In this document: piece after piece, positions 53,930 through 62,633 of the stretch
How the letters are laid out: each line of letters opens with the position of its first letter
Numbering within the stretch: position 1 is the stretch's first letter
Source: Clostridium_F caseinilyticum
GTDB taxonomy: Bacteria; Bacillota; Clostridia; Clostridiales; Clostridiaceae
Assembly (NCBI RefSeq): GCF_046127645.1
Contig: NZ_CP175919.1
DNA length: 64,000 nucleotides
Reading direction: 5' to 3' (one strand)
Position numbers and translations under genes: made by a program
Notes under the pieces: model-generated
Seen by the model: the letters and a program-made list of their open reading frames with translations, nothing else
What the model was told of the DNA's origin: nothing
Database searches by the model: none

Positions 53930-54409
53930 CTATGCCCCATATTCTTCTAATACTTTATCTACTTCATTTTTAGTAAAATGTCCATATACTTTATCATTAA
54001 TTGTGACTACTGGAGCTAAACCACAGGCACCAACACATCTTAAAACTTGTAATGTAAATTTCCCATCTTTAGTGGTTTCTCCAACTTTTATATTTAATTT
54101 TTTTTCAAATTCTGAAAGTACATCTCCAGCTCCCTTTACAAAGCAAGCTGTGCCCATACAGACATTTATAACGTTTTCTCCTTTTGGTTCTGTAGTAAAA
54201 TAAGAATAAAAAGTAATAACTCCATAAACTTTTGAAACAGGAATGTCTAATTTTTTAGCTACAAATTCTTGCACATCATTTGGAAGATATCCAAAAATAT
54301 GCTGAGCCTTATGAAGTACTTCTATAAGGGATCCTTTCTTATTGGATACATTGTTTATATATTCTTCTAGTTCTTTGAATTTTGTGTTTAATAATTCGTT
54401 GGAACACAT
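53930..54409 (-). CDS. hydC: Bifurcating hydrogenase subunit HydC (NuoE-like)
   Basis: A 159-residue [2Fe-2S] subunit. An N-terminal helical bundle precedes the thioredoxin-like domain with ligands C-x4-C (CMGTACFVKG) and C-x3-C (CVGACGLAP). It carries electrons within the HydABC complex. First gene of the operon; binding site GGGGGAGG. The promoter should lie in 54410-54650. Confidence 0.95.
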   Translation of the reverse strand: MCSNELLNTKFKELEEYINNVSNKKGSLIEVLHKAQHIFGYLPNDVQEFVAKKLDIPVSKVYGVITFYSYFTTEPKGENVINVCMGTACFVKGAGDVLSEFEKKLNIKVGETTKDGKFTLQVLRCVGACGLAPVVTINDKVYGHFTKNEVDKVLEEYGA

Positions 54410-54660
54410 AGGAATCCTCCCCCTTTTGCTACTTGAAAAATCTATTTATTTTTTTATTTTATATTATACTACAGATTCTTTAGAAAATTAATATATTTCA
54501 GAAAATTAATTGTGATAAATTTCATTTCATCAAATATATCAAATTTTAATCGTTTTATAGGCTTTCATAGGTTTATTTAGCAATATATAGTTTAAATCTT
54601 TCATTTTCATGAATTATAAATTATAATAAAACAATACAAATCATTCACAAAATGCTATTT

Positions 54661-54843
54661 AAAAATAAAATAGATTCAAGATTAACACTACAAATATAAA
54701 AAATGCATTTATAAATAAATTTAGCTTTTATGATAAACTTTAAATTTATTTATAAATTTAAAATCTTGCTAGATTTAAAGCTGATAAATATTATTGATAA
54801 ACTTTTTATATTTGGTACATTAAATTTGAATCTATTTTTATAT
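54661..54843. repeat. Two-tier long hairpin between antiporter and hydC
   Basis: The outer arms AAAAATAAAATAGATTCAA (54661-54679) and TTGAATCTATTTTTATAT (54826-54843) pair with a small gap and continue inward. A perfect 16-bp inner hairpin is at 54708-54723/54741-54756. It begins about 20 bp after the antiporter stop and may end that transcript. The remainder of 54410-54863 is AT-rich with no gene. Confidence 0.55.
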
Positions 54844-54863
54844 AATTTAATGATATTTTATAT

Positions 54864-56042
54864 TTATATTTCTAATAATTTTGGACCAGACAAATTTATT
54901 GCTATAGCGCCTAATGGTGCTGTAATTAAAATTGATAAAACTGATATTGCTAAAATAATATCTCCAGAAGCTACGCTATTAGCTAATGGTACTGCACCCA
55001 TAGCGGCTTGAACTGTAGCTTTAGGAGTATAGGATATAACGCAAAATAGTTTTTCTTTTTTATTTAAATTTGAACCTTTAAGAGAAATTAATACTCCTAT
55101 ACTTCTTCCTATAAGGCCTAAAGCAATAATTATTATACCTAAAAATCCAGATTTAAAAGCTACTACCATATTTACTTCAGCACCTACAAGAACAAATAGA
55201 AGTATTTGAGCAAAAACCCATATTTCATTTAGTCCTTTGGATAATTTATCTCCTACATTAGGAATTCTATCAGATACCATAAAGCCTAATGCCATAACAC
55301 CTAATAAACTTGCTATTTCTAATTTACCTTTTAGTAAAGTTTCTATTAGAGTAAGCATAATAGATATGCTAAGTATGATTAATATTTCTTTAGTATTATC
55401 TATATTATATTTTCTAAATATCTTTATAATAATTATTGCTGATAATATGCCAATCAATGTACCTAATATTATAGAAACAGGTATTTTTAAGACTTGCATG
55501 CTTATATTTATGTTTTTACCAGAATATAATCCTAAAAATGTGCTAAATATTGTTATTGCAAAAACATCGTCTATGGAAGCTCCAGCCAATATGAGTGTTG
55601 GTATACCTTTAGATTTTCCAAGACCTTTGTCTATTAAGTTTAACATTTGAGGCACAACTACTGCTGGAGAAACTGCAGCAATAATAAAGCCTAATAATCC
55701 TCCTTGTATAAAAGAAAAACCTAAAAGTTTTGTAGAAGCTAATGCTATAAAAAATCCTTCTATAATTCCAGGTACGCAGCTTAATTTTAGAGCTGTTTTA
55801 CCAACTAATTTTAGTTCATCTTTATTAAGCCCCAAACCTGCCCTTAATAAAATTACAATTAAAGCAATTTTTCTAAGATCTGCTGAAGTATTTAATATAT
55901 CTTTGCTTAACCAATTTAATCCATGAGGTCCTATTAAAATACCTAATATTAGCATTCCCAAAAGACCTGGTAGTTTTAACTTTTCAAAAATCTTATTTGC
56001 AATTAATCCTAATAGAATAATAATAGCTAAACTTGATGCCAT
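54864..56042 (-). CDS. Cation:proton antiporter under fluoride riboswitch control
   Basis: A 392-residue membrane protein of the CPA family with about 12 helices, starting MASSLAIIILLGLIANKIFEK and carrying the LLGMLILGILIGP and GASIDDVFAITIFS segments typical of Na+/H+ exchangers. A fluoride riboswitch lies directly upstream, so it probably protects against fluoride or the accompanying acid/ion stress; antiporters are among the known gene classes under this riboswitch. Exported ion not determined. The ATG at 56042 follows GGGAGG with an 8-nt spacer; upstream in-frame ATGs lie inside the riboswitch. Confidence 0.92.
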   Translation of the reverse strand: MASSLAIIILLGLIANKIFEKLKLPGLLGMLILGILIGPHGLNWLSKDILNTSADLRKIALIVILLRAGLGLNKDELKLVGKTALKLSCVPGIIEGFFIALASTKLLGFSFIQGGLLGFIIAAVSPAVVVPQMLNLIDKGLGKSKGIPTLILAGASIDDVFAITIFSTFLGLYSGKNINISMQVLKIPVSIILGTLIGILSAIIIIKIFRKYNIDNTKEILIILSISIMLTLIETLLKGKLEIASLLGVMALGFMVSDRIPNVGDKLSKGLNEIWVFAQILLFVLVGAEVNMVVAFKSGFLGIIIIALGLIGRSIGVLISLKGSNLNKKEKLFCVISYTPKATVQAAMGAVPLANSVASGDIILAISVLSILITAPLGAIAINLSGPKLLEI

Positions 56043-56069
56043 AAAATTTCCTCCCTTGAATTTTTGGCG

Positions 56070-56152
56070 TAAACACAAAAAACTCCTACAAATAATATAA
56101 TTATTTGTAGGAGTCATTAGCATTACGCAATTTTGGCGAACTCCATCGCCTA
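56070..56152 (-). promoter_or_regulatory. Fluoride riboswitch (crcB motif) with terminator
   Basis: On the minus strand, GGCGATGGAGTTCGCC (56150-56135) is the conserved first hairpin of the fluoride aptamer, followed by the family's typical spacer and ACTCCTAC. That strand then forms a 15-bp terminator stem (56082-56096 with 56100-56114) and a T-run. Known mechanism: fluoride with Mg2+ stabilises the aptamer and prevents terminator formation, turning the gene on. Confidence 0.9.
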
Positions 56153-56299
56153 TTTATATTTGTTATTACTTACTTAAGTTACCATAAATCATTACTATAG
56201 TCAACATTATGCTAAATTAATAATCCTTATATTTATATATTAAATTGTTTATTTATTAACAATTATATTTTCATACTATTTGCTTTATTAATAGACATT

Positions 56300-57178
56300 C
56301 TAATTATTAGTGCTCAATTTTAAGCCTACATCTATTAATTCTTGCTTTTTATCTATTATATTTGTCCATTTTTTTGGTAGAGCATCATATCCATAATATA
56401 CACCAGCTAGTCCCCCAGTTATTGCACCTATACTTCCTGAATTTCCTCCTAAATTAACAGCTTCACATATAGCTTCTTCCGCTGTAGATGTATTCATAAT
56501 ACACCAAATAGCACACATTAATGAATCTACTACAAAAGGTGATGAATTTAATGAATGTTTATTTATAGTTGTTATTTCATAAAATTCATCAAAATTTTTA
56601 AGCCCTATTTTTAATGCCTCATCTTTATTATATCCATTTATATAATAATAAACTAATGTATTATATAAAAGACATGCTCTTTCTCCAATTTTACTTCTAT
56701 GAGTTAGTTCAGATTGTTCTTTTGTTATTTTAAGTATTTCATCATAATCTTTATAATATAAAGCTACAGGCAAACTTCTCTTTAAGGCTCCATTTCCAGT
56801 AGCTTGCCAATTAAGAACTTCACTACTATGAAGGCTTGCTTCATACCAGTTTTTACATTCTAAAAATTTTTCTATAGTACATTTTACTGTAGTGCCTCCA
56901 TATTTTATTAAGTCCTTATATACTTTTATAAATTCATCCCCTATTTTATCCTTTGGATCTTCTGGATTATTTAATATTCCTTTAGCCACACATAACATCA
57001 TTAAAGTAGTATCTGTTGTACAACCTGGTTTTAAATCAAAAACCCCGCCACCAACAATTTCTTTTAAATATCCATAGTTATTAATTTCTTCTTTATCCGT
57101 ATTTTCTAATGTTATACCTAAAGCATCTCCACAGGCTACTCCAAATAATCCTCCTAATATTCTAGTTTTTGTATCCAT
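56300..57178 (-). CDS. ADP-ribosylglycohydrolase family protein
   Basis: A 292-residue member of the DraG/ARH family, which removes ADP-ribose from proteins, nucleic acids or small molecules. The N-terminal GLFGVACGDALG, the metal-binding TTDTTLMMLC and the C-terminal AVNLGGNSGSIGAITGGLAGVYYG (with Asn where DraG often has Asp) are visible. No ADP-ribosyltransferase gene is nearby, so the substrate is unknown. The GGAGGG binding site is well spaced. About 120 bp separates its stop from the riboswitch. Confidence 0.9.
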   Translation of the reverse strand: MDTKTRILGGLFGVACGDALGITLENTDKEEINNYGYLKEIVGGGVFDLKPGCTTDTTLMMLCVAKGILNNPEDPKDKIGDEFIKVYKDLIKYGGTTVKCTIEKFLECKNWYEASLHSSEVLNWQATGNGALKRSLPVALYYKDYDEILKITKEQSELTHRSKIGERACLLYNTLVYYYINGYNKDEALKIGLKNFDEFYEITTINKHSLNSSPFVVDSLMCAIWCIMNTSTAEEAICEAVNLGGNSGSIGAITGGLAGVYYGYDALPKKWTNIIDKKQELIDVGLKLSTNN

Positions 57179-57416
57179 AATTAATGCCCTCCATACTAAA
57201 AAATAAATTCATTTGTTCTTTTATTATATCATATAACTATACCATAAATAATATTAAGAATACAAAATTCAGAATATTTTTAATTTATTAATATATGACT
57301 ATTATATATTTTTCAATGCATTTGTAATATTAAATAATAGGTTGTAAAATCTATTATAATATAGTAAAATTTATAAAGCACACAGGTTATTATTATACAT
57401 ATTGGAGGTTAAAAAG

Positions 57417-58511
57417 GTGGCAAAAAATAAAAAAATACCATTTCTAGAGTTTATACCTATAATAGTTATATCCTTTTTACTTTTAAAGTTTATAAACAAC
57501 ATAGAAGATATTTATTCTTTTATGAAATCTTTTTTATCAATATTGGTTCCATTTTTTTGGGCTTTTGGAATTGCTTATATGTTAAATCCATTAATGAAAT
57601 ATTTTCAAAATAAATTCAAATTAAACAGGATATTGAGTATTATTTTAACTTATATAATTGTAATTGGACTTTTAACATTATTTATAAATACTTTTGTTCC
57701 TAAGATTATAAAAAATGTTGGAGATCTATTTGCTCACAGCCCTGACTATATTAATAAAACAATTCAGTGGTTTAATGAGAATATAAAATATTCCAAGGCA
57801 TATGATATGTTAATGGAAAATTCTCAAATAAGCAATAATATACCTAATTTAATAAATAAAATATCTAATTTAACTAATACATTCATAAATACATTTTTAA
57901 ATACTACAATAAAATTTACTTCATCTTTAGTTAAATTTGTATTTGGATTAATCATTTCTATATATCTTTTATTAGATAAAGAAAGTCTTATAGAAAACTT
58001 TAAGAAATTTATACTAGCACTAACTGGTGAAAAAATTTATTCAAAAACTTTAAGTTTTTTTAAAGAAGTGGATCTAGTTTTTTCAAAGTTCATAATAGGT
58101 AAAGCTATAGATTCTTTAATAATTGGATTGATGTGCTTTGCAGGATTAAATATAATGAAAGTTCCTTATGCTGCTTTAATAGCTTTTATTGTAGGAATAA
58201 CAAACATGATTCCTTATTTTGGACCTTTTATAGGAATGATACCTGCTTTTGTAATAACTTTATTTTTTAATTATATAAAAGCTATTTGGGTTTTAATTTT
58301 TATAGTGATACTTCAACAATTTGATGGTTGGTATTTAGGACCTAAAATTCTTGGAAATCAAGTTGGTCTAAGCCCTATATGGATAATATTTGCCATAACT
58401 ATTGGTGGAGGAACTTTTGGTGTAATGGGAATGTTTTTATCAGTACCTATTGCTGCTATTATAAAAATTTACTTAGATAAATACATAGAAATGAAATTAG
58501 ATAAAAAATAA
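57417..58511 (+). CDS. AI-2E family transporter (YdbI/PerM-like)
   Basis: A 364-residue membrane protein of the AI-2 exporter/PerM family with about 7-8 helices. The C-terminal signature GITNMIPYFGPFIGMIPAF and LQQFDGWYLGPKILG...GLSPIWIIFAI are characteristic. Members export signalling molecules or act as Na+/H+ antiporters; the role here is not known. The start is GTG at 57417, 6 nt after GGAGGT; an in-frame TTG overlaps that site. Confidence 0.9.
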   Translation: MAKNKKIPFLEFIPIIVISFLLLKFINNIEDIYSFMKSFLSILVPFFWAFGIAYMLNPLMKYFQNKFKLNRILSIILTYIIVIGLLTLFINTFVPKIIKNVGDLFAHSPDYINKTIQWFNENIKYSKAYDMLMENSQISNNIPNLINKISNLTNTFINTFLNTTIKFTSSLVKFVFGLIISIYLLLDKESLIENFKKFILALTGEKIYSKTLSFFKEVDLVFSKFIIGKAIDSLIIGLMCFAGLNIMKVPYAALIAFIVGITNMIPYFGPFIGMIPAFVITLFFNYIKAIWVLIFIVILQQFDGWYLGPKILGNQVGLSPIWIIFAITIGGGTFGVMGMFLSVPIAAIIKIYLDKYIEMKLDKK

Positions 58512-58525
58512 ATTAAAATTATGAT

Positions 58526-58568
58526 AAATGGATATCTTAAAATCAATTATATTTTAAGATATCCATTT
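58526..58568. terminator. Bidirectional terminator
   Basis: An 18-bp stem (58526-58543 with 58551-58568) between the convergent AI-2E transporter and carboxypeptidase genes, T-rich on both sides. Confidence 0.85.
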
Positions 58569-58577
58569 TAACAATGC

Positions 58578-59714
58578 TTATTTATCAGAGTTACATTTCT
58601 TTTTATTTAAAAACCAATTCTTTATTCCACCTTTAGATAGATTATTTCCTGCCTTAAGTTTTTTAGTATAAATTAATTCATTACCATTTAATATGGAAAG
58701 AGAACCGAAATCTTCACCTTTTTTTACTTTCCAATTTAATTCTTTAGGCTTATTTATTTTTATGGAATAATCTATACCATTTTTAAAAGGAATAATTATA
58801 TCTTTATCTGAGATTATGTTTACAGAACCTTCTTCAAAAACTGCTTGATCTAAAACGTCCCCTTTAGTACATATTTTTTTAAAATCATAATTATTTTTTA
58901 CAAAATCATGTATCTTTGTTGTTTCATCCCATCTAGGAGTACAGTTTAAAACTACTATTATAATATCGTTACCATTGACTTTAGAAGATGTTACTAAACA
59001 TTTACCTGCTTTACCAGTATATCCTGTTTTAACTCCATCCGCTTCAGGTATTTTCCAAAGTATTTTGTTTATATTATGGTAATCTCTTGTAAAATTAAAC
59101 TCTTCTTTTTTCACATCTTTTGAGGAAACTATTTGATTGAAGAGTTCATGTTTTTTTGCTGCTGCAGTAGCTAAAGCTAAATCATAAGCTGTAGAGTAAT
59201 GCTCATCTTTATCTAAACCATGAGGGGTTACGAAGTGAGAATTGAGAAGTCCTATTTCACTAGCATATTCATTCATAAGTTTAGAAAAATCTTCTACACT
59301 TCCTGCTATGCCTTCTGCTATAGCAATGGCAGCATCATTACCAGATCTTAGCATAAGTCCATAAAGCAATTCTCTTAATGTTATTTTTTCACCTTTTTTA
59401 TAGCCTACTGTGGATCCTTTTATTTTATCTGCATTTGCAGAGATTTCTATCTTTCTATCTAAATCTCCATATTTTAAAGCTACTAGTGTGGTCATTATTT
59501 TTGTTGTACTAGCAATAGGAACTATTTCATTAGCTGATTTTTCAAATAGCACTATTCCTGTATCCTTATCTATAGCAATAGCACATCTAGCATTAATATA
59601 AGGAGGTTTATTTTTTTTTGATTCTTCTTTTCCATAAGTTTTAGTTGGAATTAATGTAATTATAAATATTAAAGAAAGTATTAATATAATTTTGTTTTTT
59701 AGAGTTTTTTTCAT
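58578..59714 (-). CDS. D-alanyl-D-alanine carboxypeptidase (PBP5/DacF family)
   Basis: A 378-residue low-molecular-weight penicillin-binding protein that trims the pentapeptide of peptidoglycan. A signal peptide covers residues 1 to about 28. Active-site motifs are SxxK (ASTTKIM), SGN (RSGNDAA) and KTG (VKTGYTG). The C-terminal region is a beta-rich PBP5_C-like domain ending in a basic tail. A GTG start 9 nt upstream lies inside the binding site GGAGAGTG, so ATG is preferred. A paralogue lies at 62.6-63.9 kb. Confidence 0.94.
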   Translation of the reverse strand: MKKTLKNKIILILSLIFIITLIPTKTYGKEESKKNKPPYINARCAIAIDKDTGIVLFEKSANEIVPIASTTKIMTTLVALKYGDLDRKIEISANADKIKGSTVGYKKGEKITLRELLYGLMLRSGNDAAIAIAEGIAGSVEDFSKLMNEYASEIGLLNSHFVTPHGLDKDEHYSTAYDLALATAAAKKHELFNQIVSSKDVKKEEFNFTRDYHNINKILWKIPEADGVKTGYTGKAGKCLVTSSKVNGNDIIIVVLNCTPRWDETTKIHDFVKNNYDFKKICTKGDVLDQAVFEEGSVNIISDKDIIIPFKNGIDYSIKINKPKELNWKVKKGEDFGSLSILNGNELIYTKKLKAGNNLSKGGIKNWFLNKKKCNSDK

Positions 59715-59882
59715 CTTATTCACTCTCCAGTTATGTTCTATTTGTTGTTTTTTAGAGTATAATTTTTTAGTTTACTTTTATTTTAATTCACATAATTTTT
59801 TATATGTTTACTTAATATGATGATTATATTTTTTACTATTGGCAATAATTTATAATATTTAAATTCCTAGGAGGCTTTTAAC

Positions 59883-60386
59883 ATGCTTTTTTTTATTATT
59901 TCTATATTTATAATTTTTATACTCATTTTAGTAATACCATTTAAAATAACAGTTATATATACTAATAAGCATCTTGATGTATATGTATATAGTTTTAAAT
60001 GGACTCAACAGAAAAATGAAAATACTACTGATACAAAAACAAGTGAGAAAAAAGATAATAAGAAGAAGAAAGCTTTAAAAATAACTTTAGAAAAATGTAA
60101 TTATAAACCGAAGGCAGATATATATGCTTTTTTAAATTACGATTTAGAAGATGCAGCCTATTCAGCCATTACTTATGGTATCTTACAAAGTTTAATGCCT
60201 TATGTTTATAATTATTTAATTAAAATAATTAAACTTAAAAATTTTAATTATAATATAACTCCTTTATTTAAAAATAAAAACTTAATAGAATTTAAATTTA
60301 AAGGTATATTTTATATAAGCTTGGTAAAAATTATATATATATACATTTCATTTAAAAGAAATTATAAAATTTTACAAAAAGCATAA
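59883..60386 (+). CDS. DUF2953 domain-containing protein
   Basis: A 167-residue protein with one N-terminal membrane segment (about 1-22), a Lys/Glu-rich stretch and a soluble C-terminal half (DLEDAAYSAITYGILQSL...). In clostridia and bacilli DUF2953 proteins are usually encoded next to gerW/ytfJ, as here, and are thought to be sporulation-linked. Shorter than many members. Good ribosome binding site (AGGAGG). Confidence 0.85.
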   Translation: MLFFIISIFIIFILILVIPFKITVIYTNKHLDVYVYSFKWTQQKNENTTDTKTSEKKDNKKKKALKITLEKCNYKPKADIYAFLNYDLEDAAYSAITYGILQSLMPYVYNYLIKIIKLKNFNYNITPLFKNKNLIEFKFKGIFYISLVKIIYIYISFKRNYKILQKA

Positions 60387-60453
60387 AATAAATTTATTAA
60401 CGAAATTTTTTAAATAAAAGTATGTTGGTAAATTATATTAAGGAGGTTTTTTT

Positions 60454-60891
60454 ATGGATAGTCATCCTATTGAAAATTTAATGAAAAATACCATGGAAAA
60501 CATAAAAGACATGATAGATGTAAATACAATTGTAGGTGATGCTTTAAATAGTACTGATGGCACTACAATTGTACCTATATCTAAAGTTTCTTTTGGGTTT
60601 GCTTCTGGTGGTTCTGAATATCTATCTGAAAAGCAAAATGAAAATGACTTAAATTATCCTTTTGGTGGAGGTTCTGGAGCAGGTGTTACTGTAAAACCAG
60701 TAGCTTTTTTAGTAATAAAAGGTGATCAAATAAGACTTTTATCTGTAGATCATAAAAACACTTATGAAAAAATAATAGATAATGTACCTCAAATAATGGA
60801 TATGTTAAAAGATAAGTTTGGTTGTAATAAAAAAGAAGATGATTCTAAAGAAAATTCCAATGATAATAATTTCAATAATCATGAAATATAA
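60454..60891 (+). CDS. gerW: GerW family sporulation protein (YtfJ)
   Basis: A 145-residue cytoplasmic spore protein of the YtfJ/GerW family, needed for normal germination responses in Bacillus. The signatures DVNTIVGDAL, TTIVPISKVSFGFASGG and FGGGSGAGVTVKPVAFLVI are all present. The final ~20 residues are a Lys/Asn/Ser-rich tail. It lies 67 bp after the DUF2953 gene on the same strand with AAGGAGG; probably one operon expressed during sporulation. A hairpin terminator follows. Confidence 0.95.
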   Translation: MDSHPIENLMKNTMENIKDMIDVNTIVGDALNSTDGTTIVPISKVSFGFASGGSEYLSEKQNENDLNYPFGGGSGAGVTVKPVAFLVIKGDQIRLLSVDHKNTYEKIIDNVPQIMDMLKDKFGCNKKEDDSKENSNDNNFNNHEI

Positions 60892-60893
60892 AT

Positions 60894-60930
60894 AAAAGCC
60901 CCTTAAATATATATTAGGGGCTTTTACCTG
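60894..60930. terminator. Terminator between gerW and scpB
   Basis: AAAAGCCCCT (60894-60903) and AGGGGCTTTT (60916-60925) form a 10-bp GC-rich stem, serving the convergent gerW and scpB. Confidence 0.88.
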
Positions 60931-60952
60931 AGTTTTTAATATATTAAAGATT

Positions 60953-61534
60953 TTAATTTTCTTCTTTACTAAATTCATTTAATAAATCTTCTAGATTAGG
61001 TATAGATTCTATACTATCTAAACCAAAAAATTTTAAAAATTCTTCTGTAGTACTATACAATATAGGTTTACCTGGAACATCCAGTCTACCACATTCTTTT
61101 ATAATATTTTTTTCTAACAAGGTATATATAGCTCTATCGCTTTTTACTCCTCTTATTTCATCTATAGCAACTCTAGTTATTGGTTGCTTATATGCTATTA
61201 TTGATAATGTTTCTAATGCTGCCTGAGATAGAGATTGTCTTACGTTAGTTTTTAATAGCTTTTCTACATATATACTATTTTCTGGTTTAGTTACTAATTG
61301 AACAGCTTTATTATGTATTAATATTTTTATCCCCCTATCTTTACTAGCATAGTTATTTTTCATTTCATTAAGTAATACGCTTACTTTATCTTGTTTACAA
61401 TTTAGTATACTTGCTAAGTCTTTTATGGTAATAGGCTCTCCTCTCATAAATAAAAGTGATTCTATTATAGATTTATATTTATTTTTTTGGGATACTTCAT
61501 TTATCTCTAATTGTTCTTCATAATCTTTATTCAC
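60953..61534 (-). CDS. scpB: Segregation and condensation protein B
   Basis: A 193-residue winged-helix protein that joins ScpA and SMC in the bacterial condensin needed for chromosome segregation. Two winged-helix domains are seen: MRGEPITIKDLASILNC..., then SQAALETLSIIAYKQPITRVAIDEIRGVKSDRAIYTLLEK with GKPILYSTTEEFLKFFGL. Its start overlaps the end of scpA by 8 bp, so the two are coupled. Confidence 0.96.
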   Translation of the reverse strand: MNKDYEEQLEINEVSQKNKYKSIIESLLFMRGEPITIKDLASILNCKQDKVSVLLNEMKNNYASKDRGIKILIHNKAVQLVTKPENSIYVEKLLKTNVRQSLSQAALETLSIIAYKQPITRVAIDEIRGVKSDRAIYTLLEKNIIKECGRLDVPGKPILYSTTEEFLKFFGLDSIESIPNLEDLLNEFSKEEN

Positions 61535-62273
61535 CTACAACGCCTCTTTCTATATATATATCATTAAAATTATTAGATTGGTATACCTGTATGTTTTTTA
61601 ATTTTATAAGCTCTAATATAGCTAAAAAAGTTACTACTACCTCCATCTTACAACTACATTCTTTAATAAAATCGGAAAAAAGCCACTTTTCTTTTGAAAT
61701 TAATTTCTCACCTATATATTTTATCTTATCTTCTATTTTGTATTTATCTAATTGTATTTCTCCTTTAAACTCCATATTCTCATTCATTTTATTTGAATAT
61801 TTATTTATTAAATCATTATATGTATTATATAAATTTAGCATAGTTACATCTTTGAGTAATTCTTCTGTTGTTGTTTCTTTATTTTTAATTTCTATAATTT
61901 CAGGTTTTTTACTAAAGGATGTTCCACTTATTTTCTGACGAGTCTTAAAAAATTCTGCAGAAGCTTTAAATTTTTTATATTCTAAAAGTTTATTTAATAG
62001 TTCTTTTTGAGGGTCATTTTCTTCCTCCTCTTTTTCTTCTTCTACTTTAGGCAATAAATATTTAGATTTTATTTCAATCAAAGTAGCAGCCATAACTATA
62101 AATTCTGAAGTTATTTCTAAGTCTAATTCTTCCATTTGGTTTAAATATTGCAAATACTGATTAGTTATTTCATATATACTTACATCATATATTTCCATTT
62201 TGTTTTTCTTAATTAAATGTAATAATAAATCAAAAGGTCCATCGAAATTATGTATTTTTATATTTAATGGCAT
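61527..62273 (-). CDS. scpA: Segregation and condensation protein A
   Basis: A 248-residue kleisin that bridges the SMC heads. The N-terminal family signature is NFDGPFDLLLHLIKKNKMEIYDVSI. An acidic linker (EEEKEEEEN) and a C-terminal winged helix (VVTFLAILELIKLKNIQVYQ) follow. The ribosome binding site is GGAGAG. It overlaps scpB. Confidence 0.96.
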   Translation of the reverse strand: MPLNIKIHNFDGPFDLLLHLIKKNKMEIYDVSIYEITNQYLQYLNQMEELDLEITSEFIVMAATLIEIKSKYLLPKVEEEKEEEENDPQKELLNKLLEYKKFKASAEFFKTRQKISGTSFSKKPEIIEIKNKETTTEELLKDVTMLNLYNTYNDLINKYSNKMNENMEFKGEIQLDKYKIEDKIKYIGEKLISKEKWLFSDFIKECSCKMEVVVTFLAILELIKLKNIQVYQSNNFNDIYIERGVVGE

Positions 62274-62349
62274 TTTTTATCTCTCCTATATTATCTATTA
62301 AAAAATTTTTCATCTAATAATCTTAAGTTAATTTTATATTTTTCATATA

Positions 62350-62565
62350 TTATAGTATAAATCCTATTTCTTTAAAAATGCTTTGTCCATGTTTACCTTT
62401 TATTGAATAAAGTACATTTAATATTCTAACATAAATATTGGAATAATCTAATAAAATATTTTTTAACTCCAATAAATCTATATATATTAAATTATATTTA
62501 TAGAAGTTCTTTATTTTATTTATTACTTCTAATTCTTTTTCTGTAAATTTATTTAGTATACTCAT
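62350..62565 (-). CDS. Small hypothetical protein (71 aa)
   Basis: A 71-residue, helix-rich, Lys/Ile/Leu-rich protein between dacF and scpA, with no membrane segment and no recognised domain. The sequence before its ATG (TTTAAATATG) has no binding site, but AAGGAGG lies about 45 nt upstream, on the far side of a hairpin. If the hairpin forms, that site is brought close to the start. Function unknown. Confidence 0.6.
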   Translation of the reverse strand: MSILNKFTEKELEVINKIKNFYKYNLIYIDLLELKNILLDYSNIYVRILNVLYSIKGKHGQSIFKEIGFIL

Positions 62566-62573
62566 ATTTAAAT

Positions 62574-62604
62574 AAAGCTAACATGAAATAGTCATGTTAG
62601 CTTT
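62574..62604 (-). promoter_or_regulatory. Hairpin between a ribosome binding site and the 71-aa ORF start
   Basis: AAAGCTAACATGA and TCATGTTAGCTTT form a 13-bp stem with a 5-nt loop. On the minus strand it lies after AAGGAGG (62613-62607) and before ATG at 62565. The T-run after it is poor (ATTTAAAT), so it could be either a weak dacF terminator or a translation-start hairpin. Confidence 0.5.
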
Positions 62605-62633
62605 TTCCTCCTTTTGAATCACATATATTTTTA

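Noticed and set aside
54730..55011. 93-aa plus-strand ORF starting inside the 54.7-kb hairpin
   Set aside because: It runs antisense into the antiporter gene, has no ribosome binding site, and its N-terminal half is hairpin sequence.
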